A stretch of 64,000 bases of DNA, from assembly GCF_002093665.1 (NCBI RefSeq), contig NZ_MRWE01000022.1, forward strand, positions 1-64,000, given 5' to 3'. The DNA is from Rouxiella badensis (GTDB lineage: Bacteria > Pseudomonadota > Gammaproteobacteria > Enterobacterales > Enterobacteriaceae). Under the pieces are notes generated by a model that was given only the letters and a program-made list of their open reading frames with translations, did not search any database and was not told where the DNA came from. Positions within the stretch are counted from its first letter, which is position 1. The number at the start of each line of letters is the position of its first letter. Positions 16,107 to 27,797 of the stretch are shown in pieces. A program made the position numbers and the translations under genes.

Positions 16107-16787
16107 ATGAAAAGGCACAATAAAATCTGGAGCAGTGGGACGGGGCCGAGAGAAAAACTGATCGAGTTTGGCGCCTCCAGCCTGTCTGACTGCGAGCTGC
16201 TGGCGATATTTTTGCACACCGGCGTACAGGGTATGAACGTAATGGCACTGGCCGAAAGCCTGGTAGAGCACTTTGGGTCGATTTATGAGATTTTAAGGGC
16301 GGACTACGCGTCGATTGTCGGGCTTCACGGCATGGGTGCAGCAAAATATGCCCAGCTTTCTGCCGTGACCGAGCTGACTCAGCGCCGTTATGCGGGACAG
16401 CTGGCATGTGAAAATGTGCTGCTTAACCCCGCTATAACCCGCCAATATTTGCAGAATATGCTGTCGCATCGTGAAAGAGAGGTCTTTTTGGTACTTTTTC
16501 TCGACAATCAACACCGTGTTATTCGCCATGAGGAGATGTTTGCTGGTACCATTAGCAGCGTCGAAATTCATCCGCGTGAAATTGTGCGCGAAGCGATGAA
16601 GGTTAATGCGACTGCGCTAATTCTGGCGCATAATCATCCATCCGGCAAAGCGGAACCCAGTTTTGCGGATAGAAGGGTAACCGAACAGATAATAAAAACG
16701 TGCCAACTGCTGGACATTCGCGTACTCGATCACTTCGTGGTTGGGGGGGGTGAAACGGTCTCTTTTGCCGAGCGCGGTTGGCTTTAG
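16107..16787 (+). CDS. radC: RadC/JAB-domain protein
   Basis: 226 aa. An N-terminal helical region ([19 protein letters not shown]) is followed by a JAB/MPN+ metalloprotease-like domain with HNHPSG near 174-179 and a downstream Asp. The historical name is DNA repair protein RadC, but a direct repair role is not supported; biochemical function is uncertain. A GGAGTGGAGG ribosome site fixes the start. Divergent from coaBC. Confidence 0.93.
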   Translation: MKRHNKIWSSGTGPREKLIEFGASSLSDCELLAIFLHTGVQGMNVMALAESLVEHFGSIYEILRADYASIVGLHGMGAAKYAQLSAVTELTQRRYAGQLACENVLLNPAITRQYLQNMLSHREREVFLVLFLDNQHRVIRHEEMFAGTISSVEIHPREIVREAMKVNATALILAHNHPSGKAEPSFADRRVTEQIIKTCQLLDIRVLDHFVVGGGETVSFAERGWL

Positions 16788-16831
16788 ACGTATTTTTTGA
16801 AGATCCTTAGGGATCTTTAGCTGTTCGGGAC

Positions 16832-16860
16832 TTGAGCACTTACGCTCTAGAGCGTATACT
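16832..16860 (+). promoter_or_regulatory. sigma-70 promoter of rpmB-rpmG
   Basis: TTGAGC (16832-16837), 17-bp spacer, TATACT (16855-16860). This predicts an untranslated leader of about 220 nt before rpmB. A weak hairpin AAGATCC/GGATCTT at 16800-16817 just upstream may end radC transcription. Confidence 0.75.
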
Positions 16861-16893
16861 ACGCCACCTTTGAGAATCTTGGGTTTGGCGTTA

Positions 16894-17020
16894 AGAGCCT
16901 ATCTCAGCAGGTTTCAATACCCGAAAGCATCTTGAATGCAGAAGGTTATGCCTGATGATTTATGGTTTTTACCCGACGACAGTGAGTCGGTTCTCAGTGG
17001 AGTTTGCTGAGATGGGCTCT
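16894..17020 (+). repeat. long-range 16-bp inverted repeat in the rpmB leader
   Basis: AGAGCCTATCTCAGCA (16894-16909) pairs with TGCTGAGATGGGCTCT (17005-17020), with one G-T wobble, enclosing about 95 nt. Given the upstream promoter it is within the rpmB transcript and would close a large leader structure. It could instead be a 127-bp miniature inverted-repeat element; I see no clear target duplication. Confidence 0.55.
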
Positions 17021-17070
17021 CAAAGCCTGACGAGGCGGCCATACCCTATACGAAGCTCGAGCTGATTTGA

Positions 17071-17325
<255 letters not shown>

Positions 17326-17338
17326 GGAAAGGAACTGA

Positions 17339-17509
<171 letters not shown>

Positions 17510-17525
17510 TTTTAGTGGATTAATA

Positions 17526-17552
17526 AAAACCCGGCCCCGGCCGGGTTTTTTT
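17526..17552 (+). terminator. terminator of rpmB-rpmG
   Basis: ACCCGGCC (17529-17536), CC, GGCCGGGT (17539-17546), then a T-run. Confidence 0.9.
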
Positions 17553-17564
17553 ATACCTGCGATT

Positions 17565-17680
17565 CCCCCTTCGTCATTGACGCTGTAGCTTCGTTGGCTA
17601 CATTCATTCACCCCAGCCACTTACCTGTGTAAGCTCCCGGGGACTCGTTCATTTTCCGCCTGGCTACAACTCCAATTACC
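17565..17680. repeat. ERIC-like intergenic palindromic repeat, copy 1
   Basis: The core at about 17605-17655 (CACCCCAGCCACTTACC, TGTGTAAGCTCCCGGGGA) has the central inverted arrangement of enterobacterial ERIC elements, flanked by GCTGTAGCTTCGTTGGC on the left and GCCTGGCTACAACTCCAAT on the right. It fills much of the 325-bp rpmG-mutM gap; the remainder (17680-17834) must include the mutM promoter and shows only short GC-rich hairpins. A second, diverged copy is at about 51700-51800. Confidence 0.7.
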
Positions 17681-17834
17681 TTGGGGAAAGCTTTTGTGTT
17701 TGAAGCATTAGCTGCGCTATTAAGCCCATCCTTAGGCTTCCCCCCTTTTGGGCCGCTGCAAGCAGCGTTCAAATTTGCTCCCGGCAGATTTGTGGCTACA
17801 CTACACCGCACATTAACGGTCTCAGGAATTATTC

Positions 17835-19905
<2,071 letters not shown>

Positions 19906-19910
19906 GGGAT

Positions 19911-21188
19911 TTAGTGACTCCGAGGGGGAAGATAGGGCTCCATCAGCTGCAGCAGGCGCTGAAGCGCACCCTGATTTTGACGCAGTACCTCTACCGCGTG
20001 GCGACCATAATAAAGACGATAGTCTTCATCGGTCAGCAGCGTTGAAATTTCTTTAACCAATGAGGCGCTATCGTTAACGGTAATCAAACCGTCGGCCTGC
20101 GCGAGCTTGGCGCAAATATCTTTGAAGTTGAAGGTATGCGGACCCATCAGGACCGGTATAGCGTGTGCCGCCGCCTCAAGCGGGTTATGGCCGCCACGCT
20201 CTACCAGACTACCGCCCACGAAGGCGATGTCGGCAATTCCGTACAGCAGCATTAGCTCACCCATAGTGTCGCCAATCACAACCTGCGTTTGCGCGGAAGG
20301 GACTTCGCCACTGCTGCGTTGAATAAAGCTCATACCCGCCTTCTGGGTTAATTCACAGGCCACCGGGAAACGTTCAGGATGGCGTGGTACCAGAATCATC
20401 AGCAAATTAGGGAAGGTTTTCAGCAGTTCACGGTGAGCTGCGAGCAGAATCGCTTCTTCACCATCGTGGGTGCTGGTGGCTATCCATACCTGACGACGAG
20501 ATGCCCATTGGCTGCGCAGCGTCAGTGCGCGAGCGGCCAACTCTGGGGTCACCGAAATATCGAATTTCAGGCTACCGGTCACTGCGAGATGAGAGCGCTT
20601 GAGGCCAAGAGAAATAAAGCGCTCTCCGTCTTCGGCATTCTGTGCGGCAATTAGGGTGATTTTGCTCATCACCTTTTTGATAAATTTGCCTAACTTACCG
20701 TAGCCTTTTGCAGAGCGTGCCGAAAGGCGCGCATTGGCGATAACCAGGGGAATGTCGCGTTCATGCAGGGCTGAAATCAGGTTCGGCCACAGCTCGGTTT
20801 CCATGATGATGACCAGCTTCGGACGAACCTGATCGAGAAAGCGCTCGATGGAACCGGGCAAATCATAAGGCAGATAAACGTGGCTGACGTCCTTGCCAAA
20901 TGCAGACACAGCACGCTCTGAGCCGGTAGGCGTCATGGTGGTGACCGTGATCGGCAGGGAGGGATAGCGATGGCGTAGTGCCCTGACTAAAGGGACTGCC
21001 GCGAGCGTTTCACCCACGGAAACGGAGTGCAACATAATGCCGTCCGCCACGACCTTACCTTTGCAAAATCCATAGCGCTCAGCCCATCTCTTACGATAGA
21101 GCGGTGCTTTCCGACCACGCATCCAGAGACGAACCCAGATAATTGGCTGGATGAGGTAAAGAAGAACGGTATACAGCGTTTGTAACAT
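19911..21188 (-). CDS. waaA: Kdo transferase
   Basis: 425 aa GT30 enzyme that adds two Kdo residues to lipid IVA. N-terminal membrane anchor ([18 protein letters not shown]), [18 protein letters not shown] near 57-74, acceptor-side Glu in METELWPNL (~129-137), and the C-terminal [19 protein letters not shown] nucleotide-sugar site (~314-332). Full length. Confidence 0.96.
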   Translation of the reverse strand: MLQTLYTVLLYLIQPIIWVRLWMRGRKAPLYRKRWAERYGFCKGKVVADGIMLHSVSVGETLAAVPLVRALRHRYPSLPITVTTMTPTGSERAVSAFGKDVSHVYLPYDLPGSIERFLDQVRPKLVIIMETELWPNLISALHERDIPLVIANARLSARSAKGYGKLGKFIKKVMSKITLIAAQNAEDGERFISLGLKRSHLAVTGSLKFDISVTPELAARALTLRSQWASRRQVWIATSTHDGEEAILLAAHRELLKTFPNLLMILVPRHPERFPVACELTQKAGMSFIQRSSGEVPSAQTQVVIGDTMGELMLLYGIADIAFVGGSLVERGGHNPLEAAAHAIPVLMGPHTFNFKDICAKLAQADGLITVNDSASLVKEISTLLTDEDYRLYYGRHAVEVLRQNQGALQRLLQLMEPYLPPRSH

Positions 21189-21245
21189 AATATCCGTAAA
21201 ATCTAAGGGTAAAGGCAGAATTCTAAGTTTTAAACCAGCCTAAAG

Positions 21246-22334
21246 CTATTGTTTATTCGCTAACTCAGCATATTGCTCGCAGATAGGCTGAATGCCGTAA
21301 TGTGTCAGCTTCTGCGGGTCGATATAAGGCGGATTGGTGTAAATATCTTTAATCTTTTCAGCCAGTGATGCGACGCTTAAGTCTGCGAGCCCGCGAGCGA
21401 GTTCACCGCTAAGAATTTCTGCGGGTCCGCCCGGGCAGCGGGTGCTAACCACCGGCGTATCGAGCAGCAGAGCCTCAACCAGCACGTTGCCAAACCCCTC
21501 GCTATCTGAGCTTAAAATCAGCTGTTGGGCATGGCGAATATAGGGATAGGGATTGGACTGGAAGCCCTTGAAAATAACCCGTTCGGCGACGCCAAGCCGT
21601 TTTGCCAGCGATTTAAGCTTTTCCGTTTGCTCTGGCTTGCCCTGACCCAGCAGGACCAGTGGAGCCTGGACCCCACTTTCTGTGTAAGCCTCAATTAACC
21701 TGTCGTGACGCTTGTTTTCATGAAAGCGCCCCACGTGAATCAGGTATGGCTCTCCTGCCAGCTCGCAAGGTTGTTCAGCCGCGGCATGAATCGCTTTAAT
21801 ATCAAAGGGGTTGTAAATCACCTCAAGACGCGATGGGCTGAGGCTAAACTGCTGCCGAATGTCGTCTGCAACCGCATGCGAGACGGCAACGATATTGCGA
21901 CGCTGGTAGACCGCTTTAATCTTGCGCTGTTTCATCCAGCGATCGAAGCCGGTGCGATGCCCAAGGTAGGAGGTCGAAAACATACCGTGCAGACAGAACC
22001 AGACTTTGGTGGCATCTAGCACGTTACTTTTAGCCACGATACGGTCGGTTTTATGCAGGTTCGACAGTACCAAATCAAAATCACCGGCCTTACGCAGTGC
22101 GTCGTCCAGCTGACCCGCGCGACGTGAGAGCTCGGTCAACTTGCGCCACGGCTTACGGTTCTGGTCTTTAATGACTACATACACCAGGCCTTCCGGCAGC
22201 GGATACTGGCAGACGTCGCGCAGTGAAAATAATGACACTTGATGCCCCTGACGCAGCATACCTTCAGCCAGCGTCAGCACGACCTTTTCGGCCCCGCCGC
22301 CCGGAAGTCCGTCGATAATAAACAGAATGCGCAT
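21246..22334 (-). CDS. wabH: GT4 glycosyltransferase, WabH-like (core GlcNAc transferase)
   Basis: 362 aa GT-B enzyme. N-terminus MRILFIIDGLPGGGAEKVVL with the glycine-rich acceptor loop; C-terminal EX7E motif SEGFGNVLVEALLLDTPVV (~276-294). It resembles Klebsiella WabH, which adds GlcNAc to the GalA laid down by WabG; the wabG gene is directly upstream (1-bp gap) and a WabN-like deacetylase is nearby, which supports this. The exact sugar is inferred. Confidence 0.7.
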   Translation of the reverse strand: MRILFIIDGLPGGGAEKVVLTLAEGMLRQGHQVSLFSLRDVCQYPLPEGLVYVVIKDQNRKPWRKLTELSRRAGQLDDALRKAGDFDLVLSNLHKTDRIVAKSNVLDATKVWFCLHGMFSTSYLGHRTGFDRWMKQRKIKAVYQRRNIVAVSHAVADDIRQQFSLSPSRLEVIYNPFDIKAIHAAAEQPCELAGEPYLIHVGRFHENKRHDRLIEAYTESGVQAPLVLLGQGKPEQTEKLKSLAKRLGVAERVIFKGFQSNPYPYIRHAQQLILSSDSEGFGNVLVEALLLDTPVVSTRCPGGPAEILSGELARGLADLSVASLAEKIKDIYTNPPYIDPQKLTHYGIQPICEQYAELANKQ

Positions 22335-22335
22335 A

Positions 22336-23463
22336 TCAGCCTACCAGCTCTTGGTACAGTGAGATAAGTTGGGACGAAAGCCGCTGTGGCGTACAGTCGA
22401 GGATCCGCTCGCGCGCTTTCTCGCCTTCGCTGGAGCCCAGCGCATGTTTTGGCAGCGCCATTACCGCCTGTTGCAGCGCCGTTACGTCGAGCGCATCACA
22501 CACGTAGCCGTTCACGCCCTGAACAATAAACTCTGAGCCGCCGCAGGTCGGTGTGGTGATGATTGGCAGCCCACACGCCATGGCCTCTAGAATCACGTTA
22601 GGGAAGGGGTCGTAGAGCGTTGGCAGCAGCAGACCGTCGGCCATTTGATAGAAGGCCAGCGTTGAGGTTTGCATGCCGAAGAAATGTACCCGATTTGCGT
22701 AGCCTAAAGTTGCACAAAGCGCTCTGTATCGTTTTTCGTCTTTATCTTTACCCACCACCAACAGATGGCGATCGGTATTGGCGATGGCTTTTATTGCCGC
22801 ATCCAGGCCCTTACGCTCAAAGCCTGAACCGACATAAATCAGGCAGGTTGCATCGGCAGGCACTTGATATTGCGCACGCAGGGTGAAGCGTTCTGCCTCG
22901 GTTGGCGGCAAAAATCGCTGTGCGTCGATAGCGTTGTAGATGACGCGAATCTTGTCGGCAGGCACGCCAAACTCGTTGATGATTTCCTGCTTGACCATCT
23001 CGGCGTTGCAAATCACCGCCTTTAGCTCGGGAGCGGAGTACATCTGCTGCTCGGCCTGCATGACATAACGATGGTAACGGTCGCCGAAAAGTTGTCTGGC
23101 TTTCCAGGTCGGCAGGACGCGCGCACGTTGCTCGAGCCAGCGGCGGTGAACGCCGTCACCGGCGCGATACAAGTCACAGCCCGGAATGCGCTCATGGCTC
23201 TGTACTAAATCGAAATCTTCTTTTTGCCACAGGCTGCGGGCCGCGTTGGCAAAACCGCGTTCGCGGCTGATACGCCCGAGTTTCCACGGATCGCAGATGT
23301 GCACCTTCCAACCCGGTTTGACCTCACCCTGCCATTGGCGGGTAATGACGTTTAGCTCAAGATCCTGATTTTCGAGGGCTTCAAGCGCGCGGGATACGAA
23401 GCGTTCCGCGCCACCGTCTGGGCGGTATTTTTGGCGCACTAGCGCCAGTCTAAAATGCTTCAC
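22336..23463 (-). CDS. wabG: GT4 glycosyltransferase WabG (core GalA transferase)
   Basis: 375 aa GT-B enzyme beginning MKHFRLALVRQKYRPDGGAE; C-terminal DPFPNVILEAMACGLPII (~285-302) is the donor site. It closely resembles Klebsiella/Serratia WabG, a relative of WaaG that transfers galacturonic acid to heptose II. ATGA overlap with the end of waaQ implies coupled translation. Confidence 0.85.
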   Translation of the reverse strand: MKHFRLALVRQKYRPDGGAERFVSRALEALENQDLELNVITRQWQGEVKPGWKVHICDPWKLGRISRERGFANAARSLWQKEDFDLVQSHERIPGCDLYRAGDGVHRRWLEQRARVLPTWKARQLFGDRYHRYVMQAEQQMYSAPELKAVICNAEMVKQEIINEFGVPADKIRVIYNAIDAQRFLPPTEAERFTLRAQYQVPADATCLIYVGSGFERKGLDAAIKAIANTDRHLLVVGKDKDEKRYRALCATLGYANRVHFFGMQTSTLAFYQMADGLLLPTLYDPFPNVILEAMACGLPIITTPTCGGSEFIVQGVNGYVCDALDVTALQQAVMALPKHALGSSEGEKARERILDCTPQRLSSQLISLYQELVG

Positions 23464-24539
23464 GGGAGTAACCTTTCTGCCGCATCGATAACTGCCTGAG
23501 TGGGAATGGCATCAAGGTAGCGTTCGGATGTATGGGTGTCGATATCGTCGGGATCGGGCAAGGGGCCGAAATCACCGGCCCAAATGACTTCGCCCTGAGC
23601 CTGCCACGGTTTCCAGAAGGTCAGCTTTGACGGCCCAAACAGCGCAATCAGCGGCGTTTGCAGTGCGGCCGCCATGTGCATTGGCACGGAATCGACACCG
23701 ATAAACAGGGCGGCTTTATCGATAAGCGCAGCCAGTTGACGCAGGGTCAATTTTCCGGCCAGTGAGGTGACGTTAGCCTCAGGGCAGAGTGTGAGAATGT
23801 TGGCGACCATCTCAAGCTCGCGTTTGTCCGGCCCGGCAGTGACAACAATCGGAAAACCTTTGGCCGAGAGGGCGCTGAAGGTGGCGGCCATCTTCTCTTC
23901 GGTCCAGCATTTGAAAAACCAGCGAGAGGTCGGCTGAACCACAATAAATGGAATCTTGATTCCATTGTCATGCAGAAGAGCGTTAACGGCCTGTTCATCC
24001 TGTTCTGAATAGCTCATGGTGGCCTGACTTACCGGCGAGACGATATTCAAGGGTTCGAGAATAGACAAGTTTTGCTCGACGGTATGCTGCTTACCGTGAT
24101 TTGAGGTACTGACCAGCTGGGTATGGCAGAATGGCCAGACTTTACCGCGACGCTTAGGGAAAGCAAATCCCAGACGCACAGGCGCGCCCGTTAGACGTGT
24201 CACGATGGCGCTGCGCCACTGGTCGGCAAGGTTGACCACCAGGTCATATTTGCGCTTCATCAGTTGGCGGGCCAGTTTGACCTCATGGCCCATATGCGCA
24301 CGCGCACCCTGTTTTTTCCATTGCCTGTCGATGGTAAATAGCTGATTTAATGCCGGATGGCTTGCCAGCATATCGCGCGTTTCGAGATACACCAGCATAT
24401 CGATTTCGGCATCGGGATAGTGCTGATGAAGCGTATTGATAACCGGCGTGGTCAGCAACATATCGCCGTGATGACGCAGTTTGATAATAAGGATACGCCG
24501 TGGCGAGTTGAGAATTTTGGTTGCTGAGGCCTGAGTCAT
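23460..24539 (-). CDS. waaQ: LPS core heptosyltransferase III
   Basis: 359 aa GT9 enzyme: RRILIIKLRHHGDMLLTTPV near 14-33 and C-terminal GVDSVPMHMAAALQTPLIAL (~279-298). Adds heptose III to heptose II of the inner core. First gene of the minus-strand run waaQ-wabG-wabH-waaA-waaE-coaD; its promoter must lie in the 229-bp gap to the divergent deacetylase gene. I found no JUMPstart/ops element there. Confidence 0.9.
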   Translation of the reverse strand: MTQASATKILNSPRRILIIKLRHHGDMLLTTPVINTLHQHYPDAEIDMLVYLETRDMLASHPALNQLFTIDRQWKKQGARAHMGHEVKLARQLMKRKYDLVVNLADQWRSAIVTRLTGAPVRLGFAFPKRRGKVWPFCHTQLVSTSNHGKQHTVEQNLSILEPLNIVSPVSQATMSYSEQDEQAVNALLHDNGIKIPFIVVQPTSRWFFKCWTEEKMAATFSALSAKGFPIVVTAGPDKRELEMVANILTLCPEANVTSLAGKLTLRQLAALIDKAALFIGVDSVPMHMAAALQTPLIALFGPSKLTFWKPWQAQGEVIWAGDFGPLPDPDDIDTHTSERYLDAIPTQAVIDAAERLLP

Positions 24540-24768
24540 CTTTATTCGCTATTCAAGAATTTAAGGAGTGATTCTAAAGGAGCCTGAAGAATGTGGCTAC
24601 TCTTCCAGACCGTTCTTGCTATAGGTCGAAAAATATCAAAGAATAGACAACAAATTTGGCTCATGGTTGTCCAAAAATGAGTTTATTAAAGTTTTCTTGA
24701 TGAGTGGGTACGCGCCCGCTGTCTTTTTATTCGAGAAAGCTTCATTGAGTTTTTATTGAGCATTTTCT

Positions 24769-25725
24769 ATGACTAAGCCAGCATTTATCATCACTATCGA
24801 TACTGAAGGCGACAACCTTTGGCAAAATCACGACAGTATCTCTACGGAGAACACTCGTTATTTGCCACGTTTTCAGGCGCTTTGTGAAAAATATGGTTTC
24901 AAACCCGTCTATCTCACCAACTATGAGATGGCCAAGGACGCGCAATACGTTGAATTCGCTACCGACGTTATCCGCCGTGGTACCGGCGAGGTGGGGATGC
25001 ATCTGCATGCCTGGTATAGCCCGCCACATGAGCCGCTAACCTCTGACGATTGGCGCCACAAGCCCTATCTGATTGAGTATCCTCGAGACGTTATTCGCGC
25101 CAAGGTTGATCACATGACCAAGCTTCTGGAAGACGCGTTCCAGACCAAAATGCTCAGCCACCGGGCTGGCCGTTGGGCGTTTAATGAATATTATGCTTCA
25201 CTGCTGGTGGAGTATGGCTATCAGGTTGATTGCTCGGTCACGCCGCACGTCAACTGGTCGTTCTCGCCGGGTAATCCTGCGGGTCAGGGCGGAACCGACT
25301 ATCGCCACTTCCCGAGCGAGGCCTATTTCCTCGATCCGGAAGACATCAGTCGTGCCGGAAAGTCGCCGCTGCTCGAAGTCCCGATGAGCATTCATCTCAA
25401 GCACTCCCCGCTGATGAACACTCTGAAGCAAAGTTATGACGCACTGCGTGGAAAGAAGCGTTCGCCTTCGGCGCTGTGGCTGCGCCCTTCGGGCGGGAAT
25501 CTCGAGAAGATGAAGCAGGTTGCCACGCGCAGTTTGGCCCAGGGCCATGACTACGTCGAGTTCATGCTGCACTCTTCGGAGTTTATGCCTGGCGGCAGCC
25601 CGACGTTTAAGAACGAGCAGGATATCGAAGTACTTTACCGTGACCTGGAGCAGCTGTTTAGCTGGCTGAGCGAACGTACGGTAGGATTAACATTGGCTGA
25701 ATATTATCAGCAGAGAGTGAATTAA
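24769..25725 (+). CDS. polysaccharide deacetylase, WabN/WalW-like
   Basis: 318 aa NodB-type deacetylase. Metal/catalytic motifs: IITIDTEGDNLW (~7-18), GMHLHAWYSP (~75-84), SHRAGRWAFN (~125-134), FMLHSSEFMPG near 265. In Klebsiella WabN removes the acetyl group of core GlcNAc, which would fit the WabH-like enzyme here. It is oriented opposite to the rest of the waa cluster and forms a two-gene unit with the GT9 gene 4 bp downstream. Symbols wabN and walW are both used for such proteins; I cannot choose. Confidence 0.85.
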   Translation: MTKPAFIITIDTEGDNLWQNHDSISTENTRYLPRFQALCEKYGFKPVYLTNYEMAKDAQYVEFATDVIRRGTGEVGMHLHAWYSPPHEPLTSDDWRHKPYLIEYPRDVIRAKVDHMTKLLEDAFQTKMLSHRAGRWAFNEYYASLLVEYGYQVDCSVTPHVNWSFSPGNPAGQGGTDYRHFPSEAYFLDPEDISRAGKSPLLEVPMSIHLKHSPLMNTLKQSYDALRGKKRSPSALWLRPSGGNLEKMKQVATRSLAQGHDYVEFMLHSSEFMPGGSPTFKNEQDIEVLYRDLEQLFSWLSERTVGLTLAEYYQQRVN

Positions 25726-25729
25726 GAAG

Positions 25730-26824
25730 ATGGCAAAGAAGTTAAAAACAGCCTTATCGAACAAGTTTCTGCAGTTTTACACCCTCTTCGGCGGTCGTCT
25801 AAAACCGCGCGACTCGTTTGATCCGACGCGCATCTTCACCAGCATCGTCATCTATTCGACTACGGCGCTCGGAGACCTGATGTTTAACACCCCGGCGATT
25901 CGGGCGATTAAAAACCGTTATCCTAATGCCTTTATTACGCTGGTTTCGAGCCATAAAAATAAAGGTCTGGTTGCCAATAGTCCCTATTTCGACGACGTGG
26001 TGTATTGGGACGAAAAGGTACGTGATATTAAAAGTGTCATCAAAGCATTGCGTAAGAATCAGCCCGAGCTGGCTGTCATTCTTCACTCCAAACCGCCATA
26101 CGACGTGATGAGTGCGGTGATGTCCGGCTGTGAGTACATCGTTAAAGATCTTTACGGAGAGCGTCCGACCGGCGTCGAGCAGTGGTTAACCCATTATATG
26201 GACAACTTTGAAGGGCATCTCATTCAACGCAAGCTTAATCTGGTGAAATTCCTGGGTTGTGATAACACCAATATCGACATGATGATCCCTGTCGATTTCC
26301 CTAAAATCGAAAAAGAGTTGGGAAAAATCATTATCGGTTTCCAGATGGGCGCATCAAGACCGGTCCGCTGCTGGCCAGTGCCAAAATTTGTCGAGCTGGC
26401 AAGGTCACTGATGGCTCTCGGTCCTGAGTACGAGGTTGCGTTGATTGGTACCCAGCTAGAGAAGCCTCTGGAAGAAGAGTTCTTCAGCCTGCTGACGGAA
26501 GAGGAAAAACAGCGCGTGGTGAGTTACATCGCCAAGACCAGCCTGCCTCAGCTGATGAGCGTCATGAAAAATATGGATGTGATGGTTACGGGTGATACAG
26601 GACCTCAGCATTTAGCCGTGGCGCTGAAAGTGAAAACGGTAAGCCTGTTCGTAACCGAAGTGCCACAATACTGTGGGCCTTATCAGGACCCTGAAATTCA
26701 TCCGGTTATCTGGATGCCGGTCGATCTGGAGAAGATGGATAAGGCCGTCAGCGAACAGCCGCTGTCAATCATCAGCTGCGATGAGGTGTTGCAGCACGTC
26801 AAAACCTTGTTGAAAATTAACTGA
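25730..26824 (+). CDS. GT9 family heptosyltransferase-like protein of the core cluster
   Basis: 364 aa. GT9 hallmarks: TALGDLMFNTPAIRAIKNRYP (near 45-65) and VMVTGDTGPQHLAVALKVKT (~285-304). Relatively distant from WaaC, WaaF and WaaQ, which are all separately present, so it likely adds a further heptose or hexose to the outer part of the core. Co-transcribed with the deacetylase. Its acceptor is unknown. Confidence 0.75.
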   Translation: MAKKLKTALSNKFLQFYTLFGGRLKPRDSFDPTRIFTSIVIYSTTALGDLMFNTPAIRAIKNRYPNAFITLVSSHKNKGLVANSPYFDDVVYWDEKVRDIKSVIKALRKNQPELAVILHSKPPYDVMSAVMSGCEYIVKDLYGERPTGVEQWLTHYMDNFEGHLIQRKLNLVKFLGCDNTNIDMMIPVDFPKIEKELGKIIIGFQMGASRPVRCWPVPKFVELARSLMALGPEYEVALIGTQLEKPLEEEFFSLLTEEEKQRVVSYIAKTSLPQLMSVMKNMDVMVTGDTGPQHLAVALKVKTVSLFVTEVPQYCGPYQDPEIHPVIWMPVDLEKMDKAVSEQPLSIISCDEVLQHVKTLLKIN

Positions 26825-26832
26825 TCCTGTCT

Positions 26833-26880
26833 GCGGGGAATGTTTTCCCCGCCCCTTTGGCATTTTGCCAAGGCCCGCCT
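26833..26880. terminator. double hairpin between convergent core genes
   Basis: GCGGGGAA/TTCCCCGC (26833-26840, 26845-26852), followed by a second stem TTGGCA/TGCCAA (about 26857-26871). The GT9 and WaaZ-like genes converge here. Confidence 0.65.
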
Positions 26881-26894
26881 GAAAGAACGTTCTG

Positions 26895-27797
26895 TTAATA
26901 GAAAACCTGATGGTAATCCGCTTTCTCAAAGATTTGGCTGGGGATGGCGCTTTGCAACGACAGGTTAACGACCCTAATATTCTTCTTTTTCAGCTGATTA
27001 CTGGCATGAGTAAACGCTGGGACGATAAGATCTTCGAAGCTTTCTGCCAGGAAGCTCGGCAGCTTATTGCTCTCTGATTCGTAGAATCTTGGTTTATTAA
27101 AGTTGTTCATGTCGAGGCCGATGATATACAGCTCGCTGAACCCTAAAAATGCGGCAATTTGTAACGCCCAATAGGCAACTGTGCCGGCATCGAACACGCC
27201 GTGGCGGATGTCAGTGGTGAATCCGATATCAGGACGATTATCGGCAAACGAAGCGCAGCGTACGTTGGCGTAGCAGTGGCCCAGTTCGGTTGCAGGTATC
27301 TTGGGCTGGAAGATTTTAAACGCTGCGTCTTCAATCAGCGCCAGCGAGCATTTGATTCTTGCCAGCGAGACGCGATCAACGATGCGGGCGATGCCGTGGG
27401 CGGTGGTAAACAGAGTGAGCTTCGGGTCAGAGACTATCTCGGCGACCATCTCGGGACGCTGGTCTAAAAACCCCATATCGACAATGACATAGAATTTGAA
27501 GTCGACCGACTTATTCAGTGACCAGGCACCGTTTAACCCCATCGACGGCAGCGACGGTGGGGTTTTGAAGCGGATATCTTTCACCGACGGACCCGTCGCC
27601 GCGAGCATGACCGGACCACTGAAGGCCCCTGCTAACGATGCAAGGCTGACGATAGGGATAGCCTGTCCCCGAAAATTCAGGCTGATGATTTCTCCGCTGG
27701 GCGCGCGGGAAATCCTCATATAAGGCCAGAGATTTTCATTATGTCGATATGGGCGTTTATGCGTATAGCGATAAATCTGTTTAAAGAAGGAACCCAC
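26895..27797 (-). CDS. WaaZ-like LPS core protein (putative Kdo III transferase family)
   Basis: 300 aa from GTG 27797, which has AAGGAG 13 bases upstream and overlaps waaC by 17 bp; a later ATG at 27719 is the alternative. The pattern VMLAATGPSVKDI, LNGAWSL, YVIVDMGFLDQRPE and the C-terminal IIGLDMNNFNKPRFYESESN resembles enterobacterial WaaZ, which adds a third Kdo to the inner core. Similarity is at the level of motif order; the sugar transferred is not certain. The upstream open frame to 27908 lies inside waaC and is not used. Confidence 0.7.
   Translation of the reverse strand: MGSFFKQIYRYTHKRPYRHNENLWPYMRISRAPSGEIISLNFRGQAIPIVSLASLAGAFSGPVMLAATGPSVKDIRFKTPPSLPSMGLNGAWSLNKSVDFKFYVIVDMGFLDQRPEMVAEIVSDPKLTLFTTAHGIARIVDRVSLARIKCSLALIEDAAFKIFQPKIPATELGHCYANVRCASFADNRPDIGFTTDIRHGVFDAGTVAYWALQIAAFLGFSELYIIGLDMNNFNKPRFYESESNKLPSFLAESFEDLIVPAFTHASNQLKKKNIRVVNLSLQSAIPSQIFEKADYHQVFY

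Noticed and set aside
24540..24768. JUMPstart/ops (RfaH) element upstream of waaQ
   Set aside because: No GGCGGTAGCGT-type sequence found on the minus strand in the gap; a GC-rich GGGCGCGTACCC stretch is not a match.
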